64,000 nucleotides of DNA from Sphingomonadales bacterium (GTDB lineage: Bacteria > Pseudomonadota > Alphaproteobacteria > Sphingomonadales > Sphingomonadaceae): NCBI GenBank assembly GCA_016721875.1, contig JADKHG010000001.1, positions 531,815 through 595,814 on the forward strand. The letters are read 5' to 3'. This document shows positions 15,470 to 25,263 of the stretch, piece by piece. The stretch's first letter is position 1; each line of letters starts with the position of its first letter. Below the pieces are notes generated by a model that was not told the origin of the DNA, searched no databases, and saw nothing but the letters and a program-made list of their open reading frames with translations. Made by a program: the position numbers and the translations under genes.

Positions 15470-16989
15470 GCGAGCCATCCACGCTGACCGACGAAAGCAC
15501 CGGTGAAGGTCAACGCCTGCATCCGCTTGGACTGATTATCGGATTCGTTTCTGGCCTACCCCAGTTGATTGTTCCGATCCTTGCTGCATTATTCGGCGTG
15601 CGCAACAGCGAGTCTGGGCTGGGTGCTGTTTCGGTGTTTGCCATTGTGCTGTTCACCAGCCTGCTCTTCCGATGGATTGCATGGCTGCGCACGCACTATC
15701 ATATTGGCGAGGACGACATCCGCGTTGAACGCGGCCTATTGAGCCGTACTGCACGCTCCATCCCCTATGACCGCATCCAGGATGTCAGCATCGAACAGAA
15801 ACCGCTCGCCCGATTGTTCGGGCTAGGCGAGGTCAAGTTTGAAACCGGTGGTGGCGAAGGCGATGATGCCAAGCTGAGCTTTGTTTCGCTGGAGGAGGCC
15901 GGCCGGCTTCGCGAGACCATTCGTGCGCGCAAAAGCGGGGTGGGAGCAGTCCATGCCGAGACTGAGGATGCTATCGACACCCCGCCTATTTTTGCGATGG
16001 ACACAAGGCGGCTAGTGACGCTCGGCTTTTACTCGTTCAGCCTTGTGATCTTCGCCGTACTTGGCGGTGCGGCGCAGCAGCTGGATTTCCTGCTGCCCTT
16101 TGACCTGTGGGATTTGCGCCATTGGATCGGCATGGCGGAAGAACGCGGGGTTGTGCTCGAGACGATAAGCTGGAACGCACGGATTGCCGGTGCGTTGTTT
16201 GCGCTCGCAGCACTCATCCTTATCGGCGTTGCCAGCGGCGTTATCCGGACATTTCTGACCGATTATGGATTTCGCCTTGATCGCACGGCGAAGGGATTTC
16301 GCCGCCAGCGCGGATTGCTGACGCGGACCGACATAGTGATGCCCGTGTCGCGGGTGCAGGCTGCGGTGATCAGCACTGGCCTGGTGCGCAAATGGCGCGG
16401 CTGGCACGCGCTGCAATTTGTCAGCCTGGCGCAAGAGAGCAAGCAGGAAAGCCATCATATGGTCGCCCCGCTGGCGAGACTCGACGAAATCTGGCCGATT
16501 ATCGCAGAGACCGGAATTACCCCGCCGGGCGATGCTGCCGCGATGCAAAGCGGGCGTTTTCGCTGGTGGTTGAATGGCTTTGCCGTGGTGCTGCCGATCG
16601 TCTTTGCGGCAATGGCGGCGGTGATGATCCTTGCCGATACCAGCTTGGCCCGCGCTTCGCTGTTTTTGCTAATCCCGATGGCGATGCTGCTGATCGGTGC
16701 GTTTGAATGGCGGCTGTACCGGCATGGCGAGGACGGGTCGCAGCTGTATCAGCGGCGTGGCTGGTGGCGACAGAAACTGACCATTTTGCCGCAGTTGCGG
16801 GTGCAGTCGGTCGAGATTGCGCAAGGCCCGCTGGCCCGCGCTTCGGGGCTTGCTGCGCTTCGCTTTGGCGTCGCAGGGGGCAAGCTGGAGATGATCGCCA
16901 TGCCGCTCTCCACTGCCCGCGAAATCCGCGACCGGGTGCTGGCGGTTGCTGCTCCGGTGGATTTTTCAGAGATCAACCAAAGGGGCTGA
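15466..16989 (+). CDS. Bacterial PH-domain membrane protein with repeated domains (YdbT-like)
   Basis: A 507-aa polytopic protein starting at TTG, overlapping the preceding gene stop by 3 bp. It has three repeats of a membrane hairpin plus a bPH_2 domain: residues about 20-150 (SIPYDRIQDVSIEQKPLARL), 180-345 (IVMPVSRVQAAVISTGLVRK) and 375-495 (LTILPQLRVQSVEIAQGPLA). Function unknown. Its 3' end overlaps the convergent PhoD-like gene by 17 bp. Confidence 0.85.
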   Translation: MSEPSTLTDESTGEGQRLHPLGLIIGFVSGLPQLIVPILAALFGVRNSESGLGAVSVFAIVLFTSLLFRWIAWLRTHYHIGEDDIRVERGLLSRTARSIPYDRIQDVSIEQKPLARLFGLGEVKFETGGGEGDDAKLSFVSLEEAGRLRETIRARKSGVGAVHAETEDAIDTPPIFAMDTRRLVTLGFYSFSLVIFAVLGGAAQQLDFLLPFDLWDLRHWIGMAEERGVVLETISWNARIAGALFALAALILIGVASGVIRTFLTDYGFRLDRTAKGFRRQRGLLTRTDIVMPVSRVQAAVISTGLVRKWRGWHALQFVSLAQESKQESHHMVAPLARLDEIWPIIAETGITPPGDAAAMQSGRFRWWLNGFAVVLPIVFAAMAAVMILADTSLARASLFLLIPMAMLLIGAFEWRLYRHGEDGSQLYQRRGWWRQKLTILPQLRVQSVEIAQGPLARASGLAALRFGVAGGKLEMIAMPLSTAREIRDRVLAVAAPVDFSEINQRG

Positions 16990-18205
16990 TCATATGCTCC
17001 TCGATTACGCTGCCATCATCTTTGCGCAGCGACAATTTTACGGTCTTGGCATTCCAGTCTATGTCGATCAGACCGAAATTGTGTATGGTCCAAAAACCAC
17101 CGACGCGCAGCGGATCGGGTTCTTTCGCGCCTTCATCACCCATTCCAAAAGCGACGTTGAGCGAGGCTGAAGTGAATTCCCATAAAGGCTGCGACAGACC
17201 GGAAATCTGCGCCTTATACAATGCCCCGGCATGGCGATCCCCGGTCAGCAGCAACGCATTGTTCACACTCTTGGCAGCGAGAAATTTGTAGAAACGCGCC
17301 CGTTCGCGCGGGAAATTGTTCCAGCTTTCATGCTTGTGCGCGCTGCTGTGCATTTGAACCGACGAGACGATGACGCGCAGGTCCGCGGGTTTCGACAGCT
17401 CGGCCTCCAGCCATTGCCACTGCGCATCGCCCAGCATGGTAGCTTTTTTGTCCATGCTCGACATATACGATCCGCGCGGCGATGCGGCGTCGCTAAGAGG
17501 AAAGGGAACGAGGTCCGACCGGAAATAGCGCGTATCGAGCAAGATGAACTGCACCCGCTTGCCTTCTGGCCCGAATATGCGGCTTTCATAGACACCGGGT
17601 CGCGACTTTACCTCAGCAGAGGATTCCCAATAATTTTCGTAAATCTTCTCCGCCCATTCCTTGAAGGCAAAGCTGCCACCGGCTTCTTTCGCGCCATAAT
17701 CCTGATCGTTCCAGACCGTCATCATTGGCACCGACCGGCGGAACCGATCCCATTCCTGCCGGGTCGACAATTTCTTGTAACCGGCGATCAGCGTCGGCAT
17801 TTCGGCGCTGTTGGTGGTGCCGGCGTCGCCATCGATAGTGTCTCCAATCAGCAAAAAGGCCTGCGGTTTTTGCCCAGCGATAACATCCCAGACCGCCATC
17901 GGACGGTTTTCGTTCTGACCTGCGCCAAAGGCGATGCGGGTGAGTGTGGTGTCGGCAGCCAAAGCGCGGTTGGGTGCCGCAACCGGCAGCTTGCTCTGTA
18001 ACCCGGCATAATAAGGCCGAAGCGCCTCTTGCGCACTTGCGGGCGGAGGCGAATCGCTCGCGGTTTGCGGCGGCGGCGTTGAACAGGCACCAAGCCCAAA
18101 TGCCGCGCTTAAGGTAATAAAGGTAATGGGACGCAAAAGCGAAGTTAGGATGAAGCGGTGCCGGTTAGGGCGAAGTTTGGTCGTGGGAGAAGCGCCATGT
18201 GTCAT
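16973..18205 (-). CDS. Alkaline phosphatase D (PhoD)-like lipoprotein with altered metal motif
   Basis: A 410-aa protein with a lipoprotein signal (hydrophobic stretch ending FGLGACS, Cys about residue 41) and a PhoD-type metallophosphatase domain (about 85-400). Recognisable motifs: IGDTIDGD (about 119), VWNDQDYG (about 165) where PhoD proteins usually have WDDHDYG, LLDTRYFR, and LLTGDRHAGALY (about 318). The His-to-Gln and Asp-to-Asn changes at the second motif could affect metal binding. It is probably periplasmic and outer-membrane anchored. The true start could be further downstream. Confidence 0.82.
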   Translation of the reverse strand: MTHGASPTTKLRPNRHRFILTSLLRPITFITLSAAFGLGACSTPPPQTASDSPPPASAQEALRPYYAGLQSKLPVAAPNRALAADTTLTRIAFGAGQNENRPMAVWDVIAGQKPQAFLLIGDTIDGDAGTTNSAEMPTLIAGYKKLSTRQEWDRFRRSVPMMTVWNDQDYGAKEAGGSFAFKEWAEKIYENYWESSAEVKSRPGVYESRIFGPEGKRVQFILLDTRYFRSDLVPFPLSDAASPRGSYMSSMDKKATMLGDAQWQWLEAELSKPADLRVIVSSVQMHSSAHKHESWNNFPRERARFYKFLAAKSVNNALLLTGDRHAGALYKAQISGLSQPLWEFTSASLNVAFGMGDEGAKEPDPLRVGGFWTIHNFGLIDIDWNAKTVKLSLRKDDGSVIEEHMISPFG

Positions 18206-18315
18206 GCCTTCATCATGTCAAAAGCATTTCGTGTAGGACAGCGATAAATGCGTCCTGTTCAACAAAGTTTGTTGGCGATAGGGTGCGCATCTGACCCATT
18301 GGAGCGGAGACAATA

Positions 18316-20073
18316 ATGCGCAAACCCCTGATCACACTGGCGCTGCTGTTGGCCTCAACAAATGCCCATGCCGACGCGGGCAGTGACCTGAAGGCATTGG
18401 TCAACGATTATTGGCAAAGCGTACTCAAGGAATCGCCGGTGCTGGCCAGTTCGCTGGGGGACGATCGCTATGCCAACGAGATTGGCGATTACAGCCTTGC
18501 CGCCTCCGACCGCAGGGCAAAGTCCGCCGAAGACTATCTCAAGCGGCTCGACGCGATCCCGCAGGGACCGCTCTCCGCATCCGACCGCATCGAATATGGC
18601 ATATTGAAACGCACCTTGGCCGAAACCGTCGAGGGCAACCGCTTTGGCCAGCGCGCGATCAATTTTTCGACCTATTCAGGCTGGCACCAGAGTTTTGCAG
18701 GGTTGGCCGACAATATCCCATTGAAAACCAAGGCTGATTTTGAAAGCTATAACCGACGGCTCAAACAATATGCCCGCGCCAATGATGAATCGATTGCCGT
18801 CGCCAACACCGCGATCAAGGGGAAATACACGCTGCCGTGCGAAGTGCTGAACGGTTATGAAAAGGGAATAAAGGGACTGATTGTCGCGGACGCCGACATC
18901 CGCAAATCGCGCTATATGGCACCGTACCACAAACCGCGTCCCGACAGCATTTCCGAGGCAGATTTCTACGCGCTGGCAGGCGAAGCAGGAGCGACCATCG
19001 CCACTGTCATTCATCCGGCACTGCAAAAACATCTCGACTGGTACCGCACCAGCTATCTGCCTGCCTGCGCCAAGCAGCCCGGTGTTTCGGCGCAACCCGG
19101 CGGGCTCGACTATTATAATTTCCAGATTCGCAGCCACACCACCACGACCAAGAGCGCGGATGAAATCCATGCATTGGGCCAATCCGAGGTCGCGCGTATC
19201 CGCGCCGAAATGCAGGCTGTAGCAACCAAAGCCGGCTATCCCAGCCGCGAAGCGATGATCCAGTCGATGCGCACCGATCCCAAATATTTCGCCAAAAGCC
19301 CCGAAGAGCTGATGGAAAAATCGTCGCGCGTCGCCAAGATTATCGACGGCAAAATGCCCAGCCTGTTCCACCGGCTGCCGCGCCTGCCCTATGGCCTGCG
19401 TGAAATTCCGGCGGAAATCGCCGAAGGAACGACCACTGCTTATTACAGCCCCGGCTCACCCGCCATTGGCGTGTCAGGCACCTATTATGTCAACACCTCG
19501 AAACTCGACCAGCGCCCCTTGTGGGAAATCCCCGCGCTGACCGTGCATGAGGCTGTCCCTGGGCACCACAACCAGATCGCCTTGCAGCAGGAACTGGAGC
19601 TTTCCGACTTCCGCAAAAACGGTGCCTTCTTCACCGCCTTTGTCGAAGGCTGGGGGCTTTATTCGGAACGGCTGGGCATCGAAATGGGGCTGTACGACAC
19701 ACCCGAAAAGGACATGGGCCGCCTGTCCTACGAAATGTGGCGTGCCTGCCGTCTGGTGGTGGACACCGGAATCCACGCCAAGGGCTGGAGCAAGGCACAG
19801 GCAATCCAGTTCATGAAAGACAACAGCGCGCTGACCGATGCCAATATCGAGGCCGAGGTAAACCGTTATATGAGCTGGCCCGGCCAGGCGCTGGCGTACA
19901 AGATTGGCGAGCTGAAAATCCGCGAGCTGCGCGGCCTTGCGGAAAAGGAACTGGGCGCGAAATTCGATCTGGCTGCATTCCACGATACGGTGCTGGGCCA
20001 AGGCGCAATCCCGCTCGATGTGCTGGAACCGATGGTGAAAGATTGGATCGCGGCGGAGAAGGCGAAGGGGTAA
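18316..20073 (+). CDS. DUF885 family secreted protein, predicted metallopeptidase
   Basis: A 585-aa protein with an N-terminal signal peptide (MRKPLITLALLLASTNAHA, cleavage after AHA). The DUF885 body carries VHEAVPGHHNQ (about residues 412-422, HExxxGH-like) and EGWGLYSERLGIEMG (about 443-457), the conserved zinc-site-like motifs of the family. It is probably a periplasmic peptidase; the substrate is unknown. GGAG precedes the ATG. It is followed 106 bp downstream by an S9 peptidase with its own signal peptide. Confidence 0.88.
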   Translation: MRKPLITLALLLASTNAHADAGSDLKALVNDYWQSVLKESPVLASSLGDDRYANEIGDYSLAASDRRAKSAEDYLKRLDAIPQGPLSASDRIEYGILKRTLAETVEGNRFGQRAINFSTYSGWHQSFAGLADNIPLKTKADFESYNRRLKQYARANDESIAVANTAIKGKYTLPCEVLNGYEKGIKGLIVADADIRKSRYMAPYHKPRPDSISEADFYALAGEAGATIATVIHPALQKHLDWYRTSYLPACAKQPGVSAQPGGLDYYNFQIRSHTTTTKSADEIHALGQSEVARIRAEMQAVATKAGYPSREAMIQSMRTDPKYFAKSPEELMEKSSRVAKIIDGKMPSLFHRLPRLPYGLREIPAEIAEGTTTAYYSPGSPAIGVSGTYYVNTSKLDQRPLWEIPALTVHEAVPGHHNQIALQQELELSDFRKNGAFFTAFVEGWGLYSERLGIEMGLYDTPEKDMGRLSYEMWRACRLVVDTGIHAKGWSKAQAIQFMKDNSALTDANIEAEVNRYMSWPGQALAYKIGELKIRELRGLAEKELGAKFDLAAFHDTVLGQGAIPLDVLEPMVKDWIAAEKAKG

Positions 20074-20179
20074 AACCCCTCAATCGAATCCCCTCAACCG
20101 TTCGTCGAATGAACCGGTTGCCGTTGCGCGCAATGCTGCCTAGCATCCACGCATGATCTGATTTTGAGGAGAAGACCCC

Positions 20180-22120
20180 ATGCGTCGTCTGGCCATAATT
20201 GCCGCGCTAACCCTGCCCGCTATTCCTGCCTTTGCTGAAGAGGCGGCTCCGGCCAACGCGGTGCCCAAGCCAGCTGCGCTGATTGCCGATGGTTTGCCCG
20301 CCATTCCCGCAGAAATGGCGGCGGAAACCCGGCCTTATATGGAGTTCCGAACCGCAGGCTTTGTCGGCTGGCACCCAACCGAGCGCAAAATGGTAGTCGC
20401 CACGCGCTTTGGCAACACCGCGCAATTGCATCAGGTGACAATGCCGATGGGCGCGCGCAAGCAAGTCACCTTCGAAGCAGAGCCCGTGACCGGCGGCGGC
20501 TGGTCCCCAAAAAAGGGCGATGTCTTTGTCACCGGCAAGGATATTGGCGGCAATGAATTCTACCAGCTCTATACGCTGAAAGACGGCAAGCTGGCGATGC
20601 TGACCGACGGCAAAAGCCGCAACGGCTGGGGCGCTTGGAGCGATGATGGTGAGCTGATTGCCTATAGCTCGACCAAGCGCAACGGCACCGACAATGATCT
20701 GTATGTTATGAACCCGCGTGATCCCTCAACCGCGCGCATGGTCGCCGAAGTCAAAGGCGGCGGCTGGGGGATCAACGCTTTTGCACCAGACAAGGCCAGT
20801 GTCGTTGCATCCAATTACCAGTCGGTGACCAACGTCGATCTGTACCGCATCGATCTGGCGGGTGGCGGCATGTCACCTATTGGCGATGCGACCAAAGACA
20901 TCGCCTATGGCGGCGCGGAATTTGCCCCTGACGGAAAGCTGTGGGTGACGTCGGACGAAGGATCCGACTTCCAGCGGCTCGGCACGCTCGATCCGAAAAG
21001 CGGGGTCTTCACTCCGCGCGGACCCAAAGAGAAATGGGATGTCGACAGTTTCGACATCGCCCCCGACGGCAGCTTCATCGCCTATATCACCAACGAAGCG
21101 GGGATGAGCAAGTTGAAGCTGCTTGATCCCAAGACCGATAAGGTGCGCGTCGTTGATGGTCTGCCCGCTGGCACCATTGGCGGGTTGGAGATTTCCGAAT
21201 GGGGCGAAATCGGGCTGACCTTCACCTCGGCGCGCAGCGCAGCCGACGCCTATTCGGTCGATCCCAAGACATTGAAAATCACCCGCTGGACCGAAAGCGA
21301 AACCGGCGGGCTCGATGTCAGCAAGAATGTCGAACCCCAATTCATGACGATCAAAAGCTTTGACGGTCTGGAGGTTTCGGGCTTCCTCTACCGCCCTGAT
21401 GCGGCGAAATTCCCCGGCAAACGGCCGATGATCATGAACGTGCATGGCGGACCCGAAGCACAATCGCGACCCGGCTTCATGGGCCGCAACAATTATCTGC
21501 TCAACGAACTGGGCGTTGCGATATTCTTCCCCAACGTCCGCGGCTCTACCGGCTATGGCAAGACATTTGTCGGGCTTGATAACGGACCGTTCAAACGTGA
21601 GGATTCGGTGAAGGACATGGGTGCCTTCCTCGACCATCTGGCGAAAGACCCCGGGCTGGATGCCAGCCGCTTTGGCCTGGCTGGTGGCTCCTATGGTGGC
21701 TATATGTGCTATGCGGCGGCGGTGCAGTTTAAGGCAAAGCTGCGCGCAACCAATTGCATCGTCGCGATTTCGAACTTCGTCACTTTCCTCGAGAACACAC
21801 AAAGCTATCGGCGCGATCTGCGCCGGGTCGAATATGGCGACGAGCGTGTGCCCGAACAGCGCAAGAAGCTGCTCGAAATCTCTCCGCTGACCCGTGTGGC
21901 CGAAATTGAAAAGCCGATGTTTGTCGTCACGGGCGCCAACGACCCGCGCGTCCCGCAGTCAGAGGCCGATCAGATCGTCAAGGCCATCCGCGACAAGGGT
22001 GCCACCTCATGGCACCTTGTCGGCACCAACGAAGGGCATGGCTTCGCCAAGAAGGAAAATATCGACTACCAATTCCTGGCGTCGCTGGTCTTCTGGAAGC
22101 AGAATTTGTTAGGCGAGTGA
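20180..22120 (+). CDS. S9 family prolyl oligopeptidase, secreted
   Basis: A 646-aa protein with a signal peptide (LAIIAALTLPAIPAFA), an N-terminal beta-propeller (about 50-380; repeated DGxL/SDDGE blades) and a C-terminal alpha/beta hydrolase domain. The catalytic triad is visible: Ser in AGGSYGGYMCY (about 508), Asp in TGANDPRVP (about 593) and His in NEGHGFAKK (about 625). It likely degrades peptides in the periplasm. GAGGAG lies upstream of the ATG. Confidence 0.93.
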   Translation: MRRLAIIAALTLPAIPAFAEEAAPANAVPKPAALIADGLPAIPAEMAAETRPYMEFRTAGFVGWHPTERKMVVATRFGNTAQLHQVTMPMGARKQVTFEAEPVTGGGWSPKKGDVFVTGKDIGGNEFYQLYTLKDGKLAMLTDGKSRNGWGAWSDDGELIAYSSTKRNGTDNDLYVMNPRDPSTARMVAEVKGGGWGINAFAPDKASVVASNYQSVTNVDLYRIDLAGGGMSPIGDATKDIAYGGAEFAPDGKLWVTSDEGSDFQRLGTLDPKSGVFTPRGPKEKWDVDSFDIAPDGSFIAYITNEAGMSKLKLLDPKTDKVRVVDGLPAGTIGGLEISEWGEIGLTFTSARSAADAYSVDPKTLKITRWTESETGGLDVSKNVEPQFMTIKSFDGLEVSGFLYRPDAAKFPGKRPMIMNVHGGPEAQSRPGFMGRNNYLLNELGVAIFFPNVRGSTGYGKTFVGLDNGPFKREDSVKDMGAFLDHLAKDPGLDASRFGLAGGSYGGYMCYAAAVQFKAKLRATNCIVAISNFVTFLENTQSYRRDLRRVEYGDERVPEQRKKLLEISPLTRVAEIEKPMFVVTGANDPRVPQSEADQIVKAIRDKGATSWHLVGTNEGHGFAKKENIDYQFLASLVFWKQNLLGE

Positions 22121-22129
22121 AGATTGATT

Positions 22130-22149
22130 CCCTTCTCTAAGGAGAGGGG
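22130..22149. terminator. Hairpin between convergent S9 peptidase and secreted-protein gene
   Basis: CCCTTCTCTAAGGAGAGGGG, a compact stem-loop in the 30-bp gap between convergent stops at 22120 and 22151. It resembles the hairpin at 10765-10785 in sequence and setting. Confidence 0.6.
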
Positions 22150-22150
22150 A

Positions 22151-22732
22151 TCACTTAGGCTCAGGCAGTGCCCCGTCATCGGCACCTTGTCCGGCGGCGG
22201 CCTGCGCCTCACGTTCTTCGCGTTCAGCACGTTCTTTTTCGAACTGCACCACACGCTTTTCGACTTCCTCAGCCTCGGCATCGATCATCGCGAGGCGTTT
22301 CTTGCGCTCGGCGGCGATCATGCGGCCAAAGGCAAGGCCGGGATCTTGGTCCTTCTCGGCATAGGCCGCGTCGATTTCTTTCAATCCGCAACCGGTGAAA
22401 CCGCCCGCACCGGTTGCCGAGCAGCTCATCGTGCCTTCGGCACCAACATATTTATAAGCGAGCACGCGGTTGGCCCAGGCTTCCTTGCGCGGATCATTGG
22501 GTACATCGCGCAGCACTTCGGGGATGCGATAACGGTCGCCCTCGACCAATATCGCGCAGACATTAATCTGATCGTCCGAACTTTCCGGGCATGTATCGTC
22601 GCCGAAGACGATCACAGTGTTGATCTTGGGCTCGGCAGCGGTCGCCGCAGCTTCGCTCTCCTGCGCCATGGCAGGCACGGCCAACGCGATCAGCGCCGGT
22701 ACGGCGATCAGCAGTTTCGAAAGGGCGATCAT
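22151..22732 (-). CDS. Secreted protein with EGDRYRIP motif, paralogue of the gene at 32728
   Basis: A 193-aa protein with a signal peptide (LIAVPALIALAVPAMA) and a mature domain with conserved cysteines: DDTCPESSDDQINVCAI, then EGDRYRIPEVLRD and MSCSATGAGGFTGCGL. The C-terminal third is a highly charged coiled-coil-like helix (RKKRLAMIDAEAEEVEKR). The same Cys pattern and EGDRYRIP and GFTGC motifs occur in the 137-aa protein at 32728-33141. Function unknown; probably periplasmic with two disulfides. GGAG precedes the start. Confidence 0.75.
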   Translation of the reverse strand: MIALSKLLIAVPALIALAVPAMAQESEAAATAAEPKINTVIVFGDDTCPESSDDQINVCAILVEGDRYRIPEVLRDVPNDPRKEAWANRVLAYKYVGAEGTMSCSATGAGGFTGCGLKEIDAAYAEKDQDPGLAFGRMIAAERKKRLAMIDAEAEEVEKRVVQFEKERAEREEREAQAAAGQGADDGALPEPK

Positions 22733-22799
22733 GTTGTCATCTCCAATATTTCGACCCGATCATGCGCGCTTCATCCTGAACGCGCAATGAAAAGCATAG

Positions 22800-23318
22800 C
22801 TATATCCGCTTGGAAAGTGCGATTGCCGCGCGGCACCCCAGCCGGATTGCGGCACTGATCAGCGGATAGGCCGGAGCCTGTTCAGCCCCTGCGGCAAGCG
22901 CGGTATCGCGGTGCTCGACTTCTTCCTGCCGGAACTCCTCGATCATCTCGGCAAGCTCGGTGTCGCTGTCACCGATTTCACGCAGTTGCTCGCGGTAATG
23001 ATTGTCGATTTCGGTCTCGATGGCGACGGTGCAGGCCATCGCTGCCTCAGGGCCGATAGCCGCGGTCGCCGCCCCCAGTGCAAAACCCGCAACCTCCCAG
23101 AAGGGGCGCAACGCCGTCGGGCGCACACCGCGTTCGGCCATGATCCGGTCGAAGGCGTCCAGATGCCGCGCTTCCTGTTCGGCCATATGCGCAATGCTGC
23201 GCGAGGCGGGATGGCGGTTGCCAAGGATCGCCAATTGCCCGGCATAAATGCGCTTGGCACCAAATTCGCCGGCTTGATCGACGCGGATCATCGAAGCGAA
23301 GGGGCTATTTCCGGTCAT
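22800..23318 (-). CDS. coq7: 2-polyprenyl-3-methyl-6-methoxy-1,4-benzoquinone monooxygenase (Coq7)
   Basis: Di-iron hydroxylase making demethylubiquinone in ubiquinone synthesis; bound to the membrane face. It is 172 aa, with carboxylate ligands visible in DQAGEFGA, EQEARHLD (ExxH), AIETEIDNHY and EEVEHRD (ExxH). The start at 23318 overlaps the dsbB stop by ATGA; a longer in-frame start would lie inside dsbB. It is the last gene of the long proA-to-coq7 minus-strand run, and complements ubiG elsewhere in the window. Confidence 0.93.
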   Translation of the reverse strand: MTGNSPFASMIRVDQAGEFGAKRIYAGQLAILGNRHPASRSIAHMAEQEARHLDAFDRIMAERGVRPTALRPFWEVAGFALGAATAAIGPEAAMACTVAIETEIDNHYREQLREIGDSDTELAEMIEEFRQEEVEHRDTALAAGAEQAPAYPLISAAIRLGCRAAIALSKRI

Positions 23319-23791
23319 GCTGATTTGTTCCTCGAAATGAGCCACAAGGTGATGAGGGCGGAACCGGTCGAAATCAGGAAATTATAGCCGGCGAGCGAAA
23401 TCCCGAACAGCTTCCACGGCGCGGCATCGCAGCGCACCAGTGGCGCATTCATGATCGATTTGAGCAGATCTTCACCCGTGCCGACCGCCGTGCTCGAGCA
23501 TTTGGTCAGCCCTTCCCACCAGCCATATTCGACACCGGCATGATAGCCACCGATCAACCCGCTGGTCAGGATTGCCAGCGCCGCCAGCGCAACAAAGCTG
23601 CGTTGCACCGCCGGATTGCCAATGAAAAACGCGATCAAGGCAAAGGGGATGGCGACAAAATGCGGATAACGCTGCCACCAGCACATTTCGCAAGGGTAAA
23701 GCCCGCCAATCAGCTGCGAACCATAGGCCCCGCCGAGCAGAGCCACGGGAACAAGCAGCGCCAGCCAGCGCGCGCGAATGAAATTATTCAT
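23315..23791 (-). CDS. dsbB: Disulfide bond formation protein DsbB
   Basis: Inner-membrane protein passing electrons from DsbA to quinones. It is 158 aa, with four hydrophobic segments, the first periplasmic redox pair CEMC (about 34-37) and the second Cys pair at about residues 97 and 121 (KCSSTAVG ... APLVRC). It overlaps coq7 by 4 bp and follows ctpA by 20 bp. Confidence 0.88.
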   Translation of the reverse strand: MNNFIRARWLALLVPVALLGGAYGSQLIGGLYPCEMCWWQRYPHFVAIPFALIAFFIGNPAVQRSFVALAALAILTSGLIGGYHAGVEYGWWEGLTKCSSTAVGTGEDLLKSIMNAPLVRCDAAPWKLFGISLAGYNFLISTGSALITLWLISRNKSA

Positions 23792-23811
23792 GCCTCGCGC
23801 TTTAGCAATGC

Positions 23812-25161
23812 TTAGTTACGCGCGCCAGCCTTTGCAGTGGTATCCGCCAGCTTCAGCGGTTTTTTGCCGAGCCGTTCGAGCGTTTGCATCGCATAGTGCA
23901 GCTGGAAATCCTCGATCCCCTGCTTCTTCAACTCTTCCGCCGACATTGCAAAGCGCGGATCATCGACGGTGTCGTCCTCGAGATTCTTCTCATCGACCGC
24001 CGCGCCTTCGTTGATCAGGTGGCGACGCAGGTCGGATTCGCGCAATTTGGTGCGCTTTTTATAATCGGGGTCGGAAATCTGCGGCACCGCGATGTCGGGC
24101 TTCACCCCGCCTTCCTGCACCGACCGGCCCGAAGGCAGGTGATAACGGGCGACGGTCAAGCGAAGCCCGGTTTCGCGTGAAAGCGGCAGCACATTCTGCA
24201 CCGATCCCTTGCCAAAGCTACGTTCGCCCATCACCAGCGCGCGGTGATGGTCCTGCAAGGCACCCGCGACGATTTCAGAAGCCGAAGCCGAACCGGCATC
24301 GACGAGCACAATCACCGGACGCCCGCCGGTCACATCGCCCGGCACCGCCTTTTCAGCAAACCAGCGCTGCACGACAACCTTGTCGCGGCCGCGCTCGGAA
24401 ACGATTTCACCCTTGTCCAGAAAGGCGTCGGAAACCTTGACGGCCTCGTCCAGTATTCCGCCGGGGTTCGAACGCAGATCGACAATATAGCCGGTGGGTT
24501 TCGCACCCAATTTGCGCTCAATCGCCTTCACCGCCGAGACGACGTCGCCGCCGGTATCTTCGGAAAAGCCCGAAATGGTGATCACGCCGACCTTGTCTTT
24601 GACTTCCCACTTCACCGGTTTCAGATCGATAATCGCGCGGGTAAGCGTAAGATCAAAGGGTTCGTCACGGCCGGGGCGGAAGATGGTGACGCGGATCGAG
24701 GTTCCGGGTTCGCCGCGCATCCGGTTGACCGCTTCGTCAAGCGTGCCGCCGACAATCAGTTCACCATCGAGATGGGTGATATAGTCGCCCGACTTGATCC
24801 CGGCCTTGTCCGCAGGGGTATCGGCGGTCGGTGCGATGACTTTTACCGCGCCCTCTTCCAGCGTCACCGAAAGCCCGAGGCCGGCATATTCACCTTCGAT
24901 CTGGGTTTGCAGCGACTGGAAATCGCTTTCGTTCAAAAAGGCACTGTGCGGGTCGAGCGTGTTGAGCATGCCCTGGATCGCGCCTTCCATAAGCTGCTTG
25001 TCATCGACCTTGTCGACATAGCTGCCCTTGATGCGTTTATAGACCGAAATGAATTCGTCCATTTCGCGCAGCGAGTCAGCTTTGGAGTTCTGCGCAGACA
25101 GCGGGATCGCTGTGGTGGCAAGCAACGCCAGACCGGCAAAAGCGAAGGGCAAAGTCTTCAT
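23812..25161 (-). CDS. ctpA: Carboxyl-terminal processing protease, S41 family
   Basis: A 449-aa periplasmic serine protease with a signal peptide (FAFAGLALLATTAIPLSA). A PDZ domain (about 85-165, KSGDYITHLDGELIVG) is followed by the S41 domain, with the Ser-Lys dyad in DAGSASASEIVAGAL (about 292) and GERSFGKGSVQNV (about 317). The C-terminus is charged. It lies between envC and dsbB; envC-ctpA neighbourhood is common in alphaproteobacteria and suggests a role in cell-wall hydrolase turnover. Confidence 0.93.
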   Translation of the reverse strand: MKTLPFAFAGLALLATTAIPLSAQNSKADSLREMDEFISVYKRIKGSYVDKVDDKQLMEGAIQGMLNTLDPHSAFLNESDFQSLQTQIEGEYAGLGLSVTLEEGAVKVIAPTADTPADKAGIKSGDYITHLDGELIVGGTLDEAVNRMRGEPGTSIRVTIFRPGRDEPFDLTLTRAIIDLKPVKWEVKDKVGVITISGFSEDTGGDVVSAVKAIERKLGAKPTGYIVDLRSNPGGILDEAVKVSDAFLDKGEIVSERGRDKVVVQRWFAEKAVPGDVTGGRPVIVLVDAGSASASEIVAGALQDHHRALVMGERSFGKGSVQNVLPLSRETGLRLTVARYHLPSGRSVQEGGVKPDIAVPQISDPDYKKRTKLRESDLRRHLINEGAAVDEKNLEDDTVDDPRFAMSAEELKKQGIEDFQLHYAMQTLERLGKKPLKLADTTAKAGARN

Positions 25162-25263
25162 GGCAGCAATATCCCAATAAGTCAGACTATGCGATATAGG
25201 GATCGCTCTGCATTGGTGAAAGCGTATTTACCACGAATTGCAGACCAGCTGCGACAAACACGT

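Noticed and set aside
24455..24475. GGGTTCGAAC stretch resembling a tRNA T-arm
   Set aside because: It lies within ctpA and no acceptor or anticodon stems can be drawn around it; no tRNA gene was found anywhere in the window.
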